A stretch of DNA of 64,000 nucleotides from UBA11865 sp041570195 (GTDB lineage: Bacteria > Chloroflexota > Anaerolineae > Promineifilales > Promineifilaceae): contig JBFFWQ010000011.1 in NCBI GenBank assembly GCA_041570195.1, forward strand, positions 17,505 through 81,504. Reading direction: 5' to 3'. The notes under the pieces are model-generated. The model made no database searches. It saw only the letters and a program-made list of their open reading frames with translations, and was not told the DNA's origin. Both the position numbers and the translations under genes were made by a program. Shown here in pieces: positions 34,548 to 43,319 of the stretch. Positions within the stretch are counted from its first letter, which is position 1. Each line of letters opens with the position of its first letter.

Positions 34548-34576
34548 TTGCAAAACATTATGTTTTGTTGTAGCAT
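34548..34576 (+). promoter_or_regulatory. minC promoter with two inverted repeats
   Basis: TTGCAA (34548-34553) and TAGCAT (34571-34576) are separated by 17 bases. Inside the spacer sits a near-perfect palindrome, CAAAACATTATGTTTTG (34551-34567, 8-base arms). A second, CAACAA-5-TTGTTG (34579-34595), starts just after the -10 box and overlaps the expected start point. This arrangement is what a repressor operator would look like. No regulator gene is adjacent. Confidence 0.45.
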
Positions 34577-34614
34577 TTCAACAAGAGTTTTGTTGTATTA
34601 TCCCGCATATTATT

Positions 34615-35346
34615 ATGATCATGGCAGAACAGACAAAACAGATCTCCATCAAAGGCGTTCGCGACGGCATCTTGGTCAATCTGGCTCCAGACTGCAGCCT
34701 CAACGATGCGCTGCACGCCCTGGAGGACGAATTGTCGGCTCAGCAGGGTTTCCTGCGCGGCAGCCGGGTTATATTAGCCGTCGGCAAAAGAATGATTGTT
34801 GCCGACGATTTGGTGCCATTCCAGGAACTGCTGGCTGAGAACGAGATGACCTTATGGGCCCTACTGACAGATCAGGAGTCATCTCGCGAAGCGGCGCGTG
34901 AATTGGGCCTGGCGACCAGGCTGCCAGGCAGCAACGCCGACTTGAATGGCAACTTTCGCCCGGCGCCAGCCGGGCAGCCTGAAGCGGCGATGGCCGCATC
35001 ACCAAATGGGAAAGCCAATAGCCTGCTCCTGCGTGAGACGCTGCGCTCTGGTCGCTCGATCTATCATGAGGGCCATGTGGTCGTCGTCGGCGACGTCAAT
35101 CCGGGTGCGCAGGTGATCGCCGCCGGTGACGTCATCGTCTGGGGTAGATTGCGAGGCCTGGTACATGCCGGTGCTCATGGAGATGCCGCGGCTGTTATTT
35201 GCGCTCTGGCCCTGAACCCCACTCAGCTTCGGATCGCCGATCAGATAGCGATTGCGCCAGGCGAGCAACGCCACCGGCCAATACCCGAGAAAGTCAGCCT
35301 GATCGAAGGCCAAATCGTGGCCGAAGCCTGGGATACCAGGCATTGA
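34615..35346 (+). CDS. minC: septum site-determining protein MinC
   Basis: Inhibits FtsZ polymerisation away from mid-cell, together with MinD. It is 243 residues long. The N-terminal domain (SIKGVRDGILVNL ... VILAVGKRM) is followed by a linker. The C-terminal beta-helix domain starts near SLLLRETLRSGRSIYHEGHV and has VVGDVNPGAQVIAAGDVIVW and GRLRGLVHAGAHGD, the MinC signature. The start is ATG 34615 or 34621, neither with a strong ribosome site. First gene of minCDE. Confidence 0.93.
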   Translation: MIMAEQTKQISIKGVRDGILVNLAPDCSLNDALHALEDELSAQQGFLRGSRVILAVGKRMIVADDLVPFQELLAENEMTLWALLTDQESSREAARELGLATRLPGSNADLNGNFRPAPAGQPEAAMAASPNGKANSLLLRETLRSGRSIYHEGHVVVVGDVNPGAQVIAAGDVIVWGRLRGLVHAGAHGDAAAVICALALNPTQLRIADQIAIAPGEQRHRPIPEKVSLIEGQIVAEAWDTRH

Positions 35347-35408
35347 ATGAAGCATAACTGCGGCCCACTGATAACAAAACCACAAAGGGCCAATCGCCGG
35401 CGACTGCC

Positions 35409-35436
35409 AGCTGAAAGCTGACGGCCGAAGGCTATC
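35409..35436 (+). repeat. GGCTGAA-type heptamer repeat in front of minD
   Basis: Four tandem seven-base units (AGCTGAA, AGCTGAC, GGCCGAA, GGCTATC) are followed by TTCTAAGGAG, which is the minD ribosome site. The arrangement is the same as in front of the 40482 gene. Confidence 0.7.
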
Positions 35437-35452
35437 TTCTAAGGAGAAAAGG

Positions 35453-36262
35453 ATGACAGCGACAGTGATAACGGTTACGTCCGGTAAGGGCGGCGTGGGC
35501 AAGACCACGGTCACCGCCAACCTGGCCACAGCCCTGGCCATGCAGGGTCGCAAAGTAACGGCCATCGACAGTGATATCGGCCTGCGCAATTTGGACGTGG
35601 TGATGGGCCTGGAGAATCGCATCGTCTATGATCTGGTTGACGTGATTGAAGGCCGCTGCCGGCTGCAGCAAGCCATGATCAAGGATAAGCGTTTGCCCGA
35701 ACTTTCGCTGATTCCGGCCGCCCAGACCAGGGACAAGATGGCCGTCAGCCCGTCTGATATGGTCCTGGTTTGCGACCAGTTGCGAGAAATCGTCGACTAC
35801 GTACTGATCGACTCGCCGGCCGGCATCGAGCGTGGCTTTCGTAACGCCATCGCGCCATCCGACCAGGTAATCATCGTCACCAATCCGGAAGTGTCGGCCG
35901 TCCGTGATGCGGATCGCATCATCGGTATGCTCGAAGCCGAGGAGAAAGGGCCAGCTCAGCTGCTCATTAATCGCCTGAAACCGGCGATGGTGGCTCGCGG
36001 CGACATGCTGTCCATCGACGACATTCTGGAGATTCTGGCCATCGATTTAATCGGCGTCGTGCCCGAAGATGAAGCGATATTGGTCTCGACCAATCGCGGC
36101 ATGCCGGTAGCCCTCAACGCCACTAATAGTTCCAGCGCCAGCCAGGCGTTCCGCAACGTCGCCCAGCGGCTCGATGGCGAAGAAGTCCCGCTGATTGACT
36201 TGACGGCCAAGAATGGCTTTTTGACTCGCTTGCGCGACCTGGTCGGCAGCCGGCCGAATTGA
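35453..36262 (+). CDS. minD: septum site-determining ATPase MinD
   Basis: Membrane-associated ATPase that recruits MinC and oscillates with MinE. It is 269 residues long. The deviant Walker A motif is VTSGKGGVGKTTVTANLATA near residue 9. The signatures DSDIGLRNLDVVMGLENRIV and DSPAGIERGF are present. GVVPEDEAILVSTNRGMP is typical. The C-terminus has a short segment that could form the amphipathic membrane helix (FLTRLRDLVG). AAGGAG precedes the ATG. Confidence 0.96.
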   Translation: MTATVITVTSGKGGVGKTTVTANLATALAMQGRKVTAIDSDIGLRNLDVVMGLENRIVYDLVDVIEGRCRLQQAMIKDKRLPELSLIPAAQTRDKMAVSPSDMVLVCDQLREIVDYVLIDSPAGIERGFRNAIAPSDQVIIVTNPEVSAVRDADRIIGMLEAEEKGPAQLLINRLKPAMVARGDMLSIDDILEILAIDLIGVVPEDEAILVSTNRGMPVALNATNSSSASQAFRNVAQRLDGEEVPLIDLTAKNGFLTRLRDLVGSRPN

Positions 36263-36269
36263 GGAGAAG

Positions 36270-36533
36270 GTGATGGGTTGGCTAAATAAGCTGTTCAAAT
36301 CAGAAGAGAAGAGCGGTAGCGTCGCCAAGACACGTTTGCAGATGGTGCTGACGCACGACCGAAGCAGCATCTCTCCTGGCTTGATTGACGAGATCAAGGA
36401 TGACATCATCGAGGTGATCGCCAAGCGGTTGGATATTGACCGCGATCATGTGGTCGTCAACTTATCCACGAACCGGCAGGAAAGTAGATTGGTGGCCGAA
36501 ATCCCGATCCAAACGAACGGCCGTCGCCGCTAG
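36270..36533 (+). CDS. minE: cell division topological specificity factor MinE
   Basis: Stimulates MinD ATPase activity and drives Min oscillation. It is 87 residues long. It has an N-terminal membrane-targeting helix (GWLNKLFKSEEKS), then KTRLQMVLTHDRSSISPGLI, the MinD-contact region, and DIIEVIAKRLDID. The ATG is eight bases after the minD stop with GGAGAAGG in front, so it is translationally close to minD. The two-domain layout and length fit the family. Confidence 0.93.
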   Translation: MMGWLNKLFKSEEKSGSVAKTRLQMVLTHDRSSISPGLIDEIKDDIIEVIAKRLDIDRDHVVVNLSTNRQESRLVAEIPIQTNGRRR

Positions 36534-36687
36534 AAGCCTCAGGCATTTGAAGGATCTCGGTTTAAGGCTCGTGGTTGCTTAAAGCAAGATGAGACGCACA
36601 TCTGAGCATTCCGGTTGTGTGCTCTGAGTGTATTTCAATCCCCCGTAACCTCCCACAGAATTTATGCGTTCTGACCTCTGGTAGGAT

Positions 36688-36716
36688 TTGCGATATCCCA
36701 GACGATATTCTACAAT
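36688..36716 (+). promoter_or_regulatory. candidate sigma-70 promoter for rodA
   Basis: TTGCGA (36688-36693), a 17-base spacer and TACAAT (36711-36716) lie 35 bases upstream of the rodA ATG. The match and spacing are good. The preceding 36534-36680 stretch shows no gene. Confidence 0.5.
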
Positions 36717-36750
36717 CGAAGGGTTGAAATCGTAGATCTGAGATCCAGAA

Positions 36751-37851
36751 ATGAAGAGTACTTCTGTCTGGCGGCACTTTGACCTTTGGTTGACGGCCGC
36801 CGTTCTTGTTTTAACCGCATACGGCATTTTGGCCATAAACAGCGCGGTGACTGGAGCCCCGGCCTTTGAGACTTATCCTGAGCGCCAGGTTCTGTTCGCC
36901 TTGATTGGCGTCGCCGTGATGCTGATCTTTTCTGCCATTGACTATCGCATCCTGACTTCGTCCCATTGGTATATCTACGCCTTTTTCATAGCCTCGCTGG
37001 TTATTGTCTACCTGGTTGGCGTCATCAACAACGCTTCGCGGCGCTGGATCGACTTGGGCGTCATCCAGATTCAGCCGTCGGAGTTTGGCCGCATCATCCT
37101 GGCCATCACCTTAGCCCAGTTTCTGCTCACCCGTCAGCATCTGATGGGGCGTTTCTCAAACACATTGGTCACTCTGGCTTACGTTGGATTGCCTGTTGCC
37201 TTCATCTTCCTGCAGCCTGACCTGGGCATGTCCATCATATTCTTCGTCGTCTGGTTTGTATTGATCTGGTTGGCCGGGCTGCCGCTGTCTCACTTTGCCC
37301 TCTTGTCGGCCATTGCCATCTTGGCCGCCGTTGTGCTGTTTCCATCGTTGGCTGATTACCAGCAGCTCCGCTTCATCGGCTGGCTAAATCCCGAAGCGTT
37401 GCCAGAAGAGTCATTTAACATCGAACAGGCACTGATCAGCATCGGCTCAGGCGGCTGGTGGGGCAAGGGCTACCTGCAGGGCACCCAGAGCCAGCTTGGC
37501 TTCTTGCGCGTCCAGCATACGGACTTCATCTTCTCGGTCATTACGGAGGAAATGGGCCTCGTCTTTGGCGCCCTGGTTGTCCTGGGCCTGATGACCTTTA
37601 TCTTGATTCGTATCGTACGTGTCGCATCTCTGACCGGAGATCCGGCCGGGCGCTTCATCGTCGTCGGCATCGCCGCCGTTCTCTTTTTCCAGACCGTCGT
37701 TAGTGTCGGCATGAATCTACGCTTATTACCAGTCACTGGTCTCACCTTACCATTTGTCAGTTACGGCGGGAGTTCGCTCATCACGCTATTCATGGCCATT
37801 GGCATAGTCCAATCGGTGTTGATGCGCCATCGTAAACAAGAGTTCGGATAG
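36751..37851 (+). CDS. rodA: FtsW/RodA/SpoVE family peptidoglycan polymerase
   Basis: Ten-helix membrane glycosyltransferase that polymerises lipid II with a partner penicillin-binding protein. It is 366 residues long. Family marks are NNASRRWIDLGVIQIQPSE, FLQPDLGMSIIF, LNPEALPEESFNIEQALISI, GFLRVQHTDFIFSVITEEMG and the final LPVTGLTLPFVSYGGSSLI. It resembles RodA (elongation) more than FtsW in length and lack of extensions. No mreB or pbp gene is nearby, but the min genes are directly upstream. Confidence 0.9.
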   Translation: MKSTSVWRHFDLWLTAAVLVLTAYGILAINSAVTGAPAFETYPERQVLFALIGVAVMLIFSAIDYRILTSSHWYIYAFFIASLVIVYLVGVINNASRRWIDLGVIQIQPSEFGRIILAITLAQFLLTRQHLMGRFSNTLVTLAYVGLPVAFIFLQPDLGMSIIFFVVWFVLIWLAGLPLSHFALLSAIAILAAVVLFPSLADYQQLRFIGWLNPEALPEESFNIEQALISIGSGGWWGKGYLQGTQSQLGFLRVQHTDFIFSVITEEMGLVFGALVVLGLMTFILIRIVRVASLTGDPAGRFIVVGIAAVLFFQTVVSVGMNLRLLPVTGLTLPFVSYGGSSLITLFMAIGIVQSVLMRHRKQEFG

Positions 37852-37940
37852 TCCGCTTCTAGCTCAGGCCCGTATTCAATTTCGAATCACATCGTTACGA
37901 TGAAGGCAAGGGCCTCCCGGCTATCATTTGAGGTTGCTAC

Positions 37941-39434
37941 ATGACAGTTCGAGTACGATTCGCTCCGAGTCCCACAGGCTACCTACACATTGGCAGCGCC
38001 CGAAGCGCGCTATTCACCTGGATGTACGCCCGGCGCTTCGATGGCGTTTTCATATTGCGCATCGAAGACACCGACACCAAACGTACCCGCGAGGGCGCAA
38101 TTGAGGATTTCAAACGATCCTTTCGTTGGTTGGGCATTGATTGGGACGAAGGGCCTGATGTGGGTGGTCCGTATGGGCCCTACATCCAAACCGAGCGCGC
38201 TGAGCTTTACCAGAAGTGGGCCAATTGGCTGGTAGAGCAAGGGTATGCTTACAGATGTTACTGTACGGCCGAGGAGTTGGCCGAGCGGCGCAAAGCCCCA
38301 AAAGGCGGCAAAGAAACGGCATCAGGCTACGATCGGCGCTGCCGCTTCCTGACTCCGGCCGAAAAGAAAGAGCGAGAAGAGAATGGTCTGGACTTCGCGA
38401 TCCGGTTCAAAATGCCTATCGAAGGTAGCACGACGGTGCCCGATTTACTGAGAGGCGATATCGTCTTTGAGAACAGCCAAGTGTCCGATTATGTGTTGCT
38501 CAAATCTAACGGCTTGCCGACCTACCACCTGGCCCATCCGGTAGACGACCACTTCATGGAGATCAGCCACGTCACCCGGGGCGTGGAATGGATCAGCACT
38601 GCACCGCTACACGTCAACATCTTCAAGGCATTTGGCTGGCAGTTACCAATCTACGTCCACTTACCGCTCATCCTCAGTCCGAGCGGCAAGGGCAAGTTGA
38701 GCAAGCGCACTCAGGCATTTGACGATGCCGGGCACCAGGTTCTGGTGCGGGTCGAGGAATTCCCCGAAGCCGGCTACTTGCCGCAAGCGCTAGTCAACTT
38801 TCTGGCCAACGTGGGCTGGTCTTTTGGCGACGACCGCGAGAAATTCACCATAGAGGAAGCCATCGCGCGTTTTGACCTGGCCGACATTAATCCGGCTGAA
38901 ACGCGATTGCCCTATGAGAAGCTGGATTGGTTGAACGGGCTCTATATCCAGGATATGTCCCCTGAGGAGTTGGCCCAGGCCTTGAAGCCCTACCTGGAAA
39001 CCGTTGGCTATGAAGTAAGCCTGGAGAAGCTTGTGTTTCTGACGCCCGCCCTGAGCGTTCGCCTGAAGCGCCTGCCGGACGCTGTGCCCATGTTGCGCTT
39101 TCTGTACGTCGACGAACCGCTGAAACTGGAGGTCGCCGAACTGACCGACAAGAAACTGCAGTTGCCGGCCGCGCGGCAAGCCTTTGCCGAAGCCAAGGCC
39201 TTTGTGACATCTGTCGAGCCCTACGATCTGGATCATGTCAGCCAGGGCCTGGTTGACATTGGCGAGCGACATACGACCAACGGCAAGGCCGGACCGTTTT
39301 TGGGTCGCATGCGTCTGGCAGTGACCGGTCAAAAGGTATCGCCGCCGCTTTATGAATCGATGTTGGCCATGGGTCGGGACCGAGTGCAACGCCGTCTGGG
39401 CGAGGCGTTGGCTATTCTTAACAAGCCAGAATAA
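37941..39434 (+). CDS. gltX: glutamyl-tRNA synthetase
   Basis: Charges tRNA-Glu and possibly tRNA-Gln. It is 497 residues long. The HIGH motif is RFAPSPTGYLHIGSARSALF. FDGVFILRIEDTDTKRTREG, DYVLLKSNGLPTYHLAHPVDD and KLSKRTQAF (the KMSKS site) are all present. The C-terminal helical anticodon-binding region ends AILNKPE. A separate glnS gene lies 2 kb downstream, so this GltX may be discriminating. Confidence 0.96.
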   Translation: MTVRVRFAPSPTGYLHIGSARSALFTWMYARRFDGVFILRIEDTDTKRTREGAIEDFKRSFRWLGIDWDEGPDVGGPYGPYIQTERAELYQKWANWLVEQGYAYRCYCTAEELAERRKAPKGGKETASGYDRRCRFLTPAEKKEREENGLDFAIRFKMPIEGSTTVPDLLRGDIVFENSQVSDYVLLKSNGLPTYHLAHPVDDHFMEISHVTRGVEWISTAPLHVNIFKAFGWQLPIYVHLPLILSPSGKGKLSKRTQAFDDAGHQVLVRVEEFPEAGYLPQALVNFLANVGWSFGDDREKFTIEEAIARFDLADINPAETRLPYEKLDWLNGLYIQDMSPEELAQALKPYLETVGYEVSLEKLVFLTPALSVRLKRLPDAVPMLRFLYVDEPLKLEVAELTDKKLQLPAARQAFAEAKAFVTSVEPYDLDHVSQGLVDIGERHTTNGKAGPFLGRMRLAVTGQKVSPPLYESMLAMGRDRVQRRLGEALAILNKPE

Positions 39435-39533
39435 ACGCACGATCATATACAATGTACGATCATTGGTCGCCAGAACTATCCTCATCCTCATTATCTGCGC
39501 CAATCCGCTGCCCATTTCTTGAGGGTTAGCACA

Positions 39534-40445
39534 ATGTATGACGTGGTGGTCGTTGGCAACGTTGGCGTGGACACGAATGTCTATTCGCCTGGAGCCGATA
39601 TTGACTTCAACGTGGAGTCCAACTTCACCCAGAACCTTGACTATATAGGCCAGGCTGGCGGCTACTCTTCCCGGGGGTTCGCCCAGCTGGGCAAGAAAAC
39701 AGCTTTCATCGGCTATGTTGGCGACGATCATAACGGCCGCTTCGTCCGCCAGGCACTAGCCGGAGACGGAATTGATCTCGAGGGCGTGCTTATCGATCCA
39801 GCCGGAACGGGCCGCAGCATCAATTTCATGTACCGAGACGGCCGGCGCAAAAACTTCTACGACGGCAAGGGGCACATGACTTTGCAGCCTCCACTTGCCC
39901 TTTGCGAGGTTATTTTGAAAGGCAGCAAGCTAGCCCATTTCAGCATTCCGAACTGGGCCCGGCATTTGCTGCCGGTCGCCCGCAAAGCCGGCGCAGTTAT
40001 CGCCTGCGACATTCAAGACGTGATCACGGCCGAGGATCTCTACCGGCGCGATTTCGTGGAATGGGCCGACATTCTATTCTTTTCAGACACCAATCAGGTC
40101 GAGCCGGTCGCGCTCGCCCGCTCTTATCTGCGCCAGAATCCAGACCAGATCATCGTCGTCGGCTTAGGTCCCAGGGGCTGCATGTTGGCCACGGCCGGCG
40201 GAGAGCGCTACTTCGAGCCCTTCTCCATGGAGGCGCCTGTCGTCGACACCAATGGCGCCGGCGACAGCCTGGCTGTGGGTTTCTTGACCAGCTATGTACT
40301 CGACGGCTACTCGCTTGAAGATTCGGTTCGCCGCGGCCAGATCGCCGCCCGCTTCACCTGCACCCAAAAAGCCACCTCATCCACCTTGATCACGTCCGAA
40401 AGGATGGCCGCCTATTTCAGCAGGCAAGTTTTCACTGACGGCTGA
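39534..40445 (+). CDS. PfkB-family carbohydrate kinase
   Basis: 303 residues of the ribokinase/PfkB fold. It begins YDVVVVGNVGVDTNVYSPGAD. The substrate-side motif GGYSSRGFAQLGKKTAFIGY, with VGDDHNGRFV, is present. The ATP-site motif DTNGAGDSLAVGFLTSY carries the catalytic Asp. The sugar is not identifiable. I prefer ATG 39534 (preceded by TTGAGGG) over 39519. The stop codon lies within the heptamer repeat that precedes the next gene. Confidence 0.88.
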   Translation: MYDVVVVGNVGVDTNVYSPGADIDFNVESNFTQNLDYIGQAGGYSSRGFAQLGKKTAFIGYVGDDHNGRFVRQALAGDGIDLEGVLIDPAGTGRSINFMYRDGRRKNFYDGKGHMTLQPPLALCEVILKGSKLAHFSIPNWARHLLPVARKAGAVIACDIQDVITAEDLYRRDFVEWADILFFSDTNQVEPVALARSYLRQNPDQIIVVGLGPRGCMLATAGGERYFEPFSMEAPVVDTNGAGDSLAVGFLTSYVLDGYSLEDSVRRGQIAARFTCTQKATSSTLITSERMAAYFSRQVFTDG

Positions 40446-40467
40446 AGGCTGAAAGCTGAAGGCTATC
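40440..40467 (+). repeat. GGCTGAA heptamer repeat in front of the GNAT gene
   Basis: Units GGCTGAA, GGCTGAA, AGCTGAA and GGCTATC stand in tandem, followed by TTTCTAGGAG, the ribosome site of the next gene. The first unit supplies the stop codon of the PfkB gene. Confidence 0.75.
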
Positions 40468-40481
40468 TTTCTAGGAGAATC

Positions 40482-41015
40482 ATGACCATCATCATCAGAC
40501 AACTGCCCGCTTCAGCCATTGACCGCATCGCCGAGATCGACAGAAGTGAACATGTCACGGTCCTCTACCATACTCGTGAGGGCGAGTTGGTCGCCGAGGA
40601 AGTCGACATGGCCGTGCCGGCCTGGCACGCCGAGGGAGACGAGTTCAGCGTCGAGGCGAAAGTTAGGCAATGGCGGCCGATCTTGGACGAAGGCGGTGTT
40701 TTGCTAGGTGCGCTGGACGGAGAGCGGCTGGCCGGCTTCGCCATGCTTCGTTACCGGCTGGATGAAGGTACGGCCCAACTGGCGGTTCTGCACGTCAGTC
40801 GACCTTACAGGCGGAAGGGCATTGCCAGCCAACTAACCAAGGAAGTTTGCCGGCTGGCCCGAGCCGACGGCGCAAGATCACTGTATGTGTCGGCCACACC
40901 ATCCAATTCGGCCGTAGGCCTGTACACTAGCCTGGGCTTTACCCTGGTGGATCAGCCTCATCCAGAGCTGTTCGCCCTGGAGCCAGAAGATATACACATG
41001 GTCAAGGCCCTATGA
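40482..41015 (+). CDS. GNAT-family N-acetyltransferase
   Basis: 177 residues. The acetyl-CoA-binding motif A reads LAVLHVSRPYRRKGIASQLTKEV, and motif B has LYVSATPSNSAVGLYTSLGF, a classic GNAT ending. The N-terminal part (IIRQLPASAIDRIAEIDRSE) is typical of the family. The acceptor is unknown. CTAGGAG precedes the ATG. Its stop overlaps the next, degraded GNAT fragment by four bases. Confidence 0.88.
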   Translation: MTIIIRQLPASAIDRIAEIDRSEHVTVLYHTREGELVAEEVDMAVPAWHAEGDEFSVEAKVRQWRPILDEGGVLLGALDGERLAGFAMLRYRLDEGTAQLAVLHVSRPYRRKGIASQLTKEVCRLARADGARSLYVSATPSNSAVGLYTSLGFTLVDQPHPELFALEPEDIHMVKAL

Positions 41016-41281
41016 GTGGCAGTTTCTCCAGAATGGACTGGCGCTTGCAGGCGCCGCCAGACCCGGCCGATACGCAGAGGTTGCGGAAACCTGCAGGCGT
41101 TCAACATAAGTTGGGCCTTGAGCAGGCCAGCCAGAAACGCGGCGCCCGGCTGGCAATAGTTGAAACTTTCAGCCGTCAGGCGCCCGATTTCTACGTATGT
41201 CACAGTTACGAAGCTTTTGGACTGGTCGAGGGCTATGGCCCGAAATACGCCAGGCATTTCAGCTGCAAAGCGTTGCGCTGA
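41012..41281 (+). pseudogene. C-terminal fragment of a second GNAT acetyltransferase
   Basis: An 89-codon frame overlapping the previous stop by ATGA. Only the last third resembles a protein family: VETFSRQAPDFYVCHSYEAF, then GLVEGYGPKYARHF, the usual end of one GNAT subgroup (ETFSFQA..FY..GYE.FG). The acetyl-CoA-binding region is absent and the N-terminal 45 residues look random. Probably a leftover of a deleted neighbour gene. Confidence 0.55.
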
Positions 41282-41386
41282 CTGGGCAATTTGGCGAAAT
41301 GTTGCCGGGAGGTCACAATATCGGGGCTAAGTAAGTAGATGTCTGCTTGCGGAGCTTATTGTAGGCCACGTATTGGAGCAACAAAC

Positions 41387-43072
41387 ATGAGCGATAACGC
41401 CGAACCGACTTCGAATTTCATCCGGACCATCATCAACGAGCACATGGAGAGCGGCCGCTTCGACGGCCGGGTTCATACGCGCTTCCCACCAGAGCCCAAT
41501 GGCTACCTGCACATCGGCCATACCATGTCCATCTGGCTGAACTACGGCACTGCCCTGGCCTATGGTGGCAAGTTCAATTTGCGCTTTGACGACACCAACC
41601 CGCTCAAAGAGGAACAGGAGTACATTGACGCCATCATCGAGGACGTTCGCTGGCTGGGCGCCGATTTCGAAGACCGGCTTCTCTTTGCTTCAGACTATTT
41701 CCGGCAACTATACGATTACGCCGTTCAGCTCATCAAAAAGGGCAAAGCCTACGTCGACGACCTGAACGCGGAACAGATCCGCGAATATCGTGGCAACTTC
41801 ACCGAACCGGGAAAGAACAGTCCCTATCGCGATCGCTCGGTCGAGGAGAATCTGGACTTATTCGAGCGCATGAAGGCCGGCGAGTTTCCCGACGGGTCGC
41901 GCGTGCTGCGAGCCAGGATCGACATGGCTTCGCCAAACATGAATATGCGCGACCCGGTCATGTATCGCATCTTGCACGCCACTCATCCACGAACCGGCGA
42001 CAAATGGTGCGTCTACCCAATGTACGACTGGGCCCACGGTCAGTCAGATTCGATAGAAGGCGTCACTCATTCGCTGTGCACGCTAGAGTTTGAGGATCAC
42101 CGACCGCTGTACGACTGGTTCCTGGAGGAACTCAACATCTACCGGCCGCAGCAGATCGAGTTTGCCGGTCTGGACCTGAGCTATACCGTGACCAGCAAGC
42201 GCAGATTGCTGCGCCTGGTCCAGGAAGGGCACGTCAGCGGTTGGGACGATCCGCGAATGCCGACAGTCTCGGCTATGAGGCGTCGGGGCTACCGACCGGA
42301 AGCTCTCCGCCGGTTTAACGACCTTCATGGCGTAGCCAAGAGTAATAGCACGGTGGAATTGGGTCTGCTGGAGCATGCCGTGCGCGACGACCTGAACCAG
42401 TTCGCCCCACGGGCCATGGCCGTTCTGCGGCCGCTGCGAGTCGTCATCGAGAACTATCCCGAAGACCTCGTCGAGGAGTTTCCGGTGCCCAACTATCCCC
42501 AGGACAGGGAAAACAAAGAAACGCGTCTGGTTCCTTTCTCACGTGTGATTTACATCGAGCAAGAAGACTTTATGGAGGAGCCGCCCAGGAAATTCTTTCG
42601 CCTGGGTCCCGGCCGGGAGGTGCGACTCATGGGCGCCTACTACGTGACCTGCGTGGACGTCGTGAAAGACGGCGAGGGTCAGATCGTCGAATTGCGTTGC
42701 ACCTATGATCCCGAGTCTCGCGGCGGATCTACGCCGGACCGCCGCAAGGTGAAAGGTACATTGCACTGGGTCTCGGCCGCCCAGGCCCTGAAAGCCGAGG
42801 TGCGTTTGTACGATACCTTATTCGCCAAGGCCAACCCGCTAAGCGTCGCCGATGGGGCAGACTTCGTCGACCACTTGAATCCGAATTCCCTGGAGATACT
42901 GAGTGACTGCCTGGTTGAACCGAGTCTGGCCAAAGCAGCGCCGGGTGATCGCTTCCAGTTCGTTCGCCAGGGTTACTTCAATGTCGATCCGGTGGATAGC
43001 AAAGAAGGACGACCGGTCTTCAACCGGACGGTCACCTTGCGCGATACCTGGGCCAAGATCCTGAAACAATAG
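41387..43072 (+). CDS. glnS: glutaminyl-tRNA synthetase
   Basis: Charges tRNA-Gln directly. It is 561 residues long. The HIGH region is RFPPEPNGYLHIGHTMSIWL. FNLRFDDTNPLKEEQEYIDA, HPRTGDKWCVYPMYDWAHGQ, and YTVTSKRRLLRLVQEGHVSG (the KMSKS-type loop) follow. The C-terminal beta-barrel anticodon domain has GREVRLMGAYYVTC and GTLHWVSAAQAL. I prefer ATG 41387 (GGAG upstream) over 41339. It is uncommon outside some proteobacteria and a few other phyla, and may reflect old transfer. Confidence 0.94.
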   Translation: MSDNAEPTSNFIRTIINEHMESGRFDGRVHTRFPPEPNGYLHIGHTMSIWLNYGTALAYGGKFNLRFDDTNPLKEEQEYIDAIIEDVRWLGADFEDRLLFASDYFRQLYDYAVQLIKKGKAYVDDLNAEQIREYRGNFTEPGKNSPYRDRSVEENLDLFERMKAGEFPDGSRVLRARIDMASPNMNMRDPVMYRILHATHPRTGDKWCVYPMYDWAHGQSDSIEGVTHSLCTLEFEDHRPLYDWFLEELNIYRPQQIEFAGLDLSYTVTSKRRLLRLVQEGHVSGWDDPRMPTVSAMRRRGYRPEALRRFNDLHGVAKSNSTVELGLLEHAVRDDLNQFAPRAMAVLRPLRVVIENYPEDLVEEFPVPNYPQDRENKETRLVPFSRVIYIEQEDFMEEPPRKFFRLGPGREVRLMGAYYVTCVDVVKDGEGQIVELRCTYDPESRGGSTPDRRKVKGTLHWVSAAQALKAEVRLYDTLFAKANPLSVADGADFVDHLNPNSLEILSDCLVEPSLAKAAPGDRFQFVRQGYFNVDPVDSKEGRPVFNRTVTLRDTWAKILKQ

Positions 43073-43088
43073 CCTCGACTATTTTGCA

Positions 43089-43124
43089 CGCGATTTGAAT
43101 GCGAAAAGATTCCTTCAAATCGCG
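43089..43124 (+). terminator. stem-loop after glnS
   Basis: An 11-bp perfect inverted repeat, CGCGATTTGAA (43089-43099) and TTCAAATCGCG (43114-43124), with a 14-base loop, 16 bases after the glnS stop. No T-run follows, so it may act as an mRNA 3' stabiliser or a weak terminator. The rest of 43125-43319 shows nothing further. Confidence 0.5.
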
Positions 43125-43319
43125 CGGGAACCAAATCAACCTATCTGACGTTACTTCATGTGACTTGTCGTTTTAGGACGGCCGTCTCGGTTCGCTCGCC
43201 AGCGAAATGATCGGCGAGTTCACCTGTGGCATGGGCAATTCGGAGCGCGAACTGCGCCCTGGGGCCCATTACAGATGTCTTGACCGGCCGTCAACATGAA
43301 GAGAGTAGGAGAAAAGTTG

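Noticed and set aside
39436..39465. Direct repeat ACGATCAT twice after gltX
   Set aside because: Short, two copies only, no known site.
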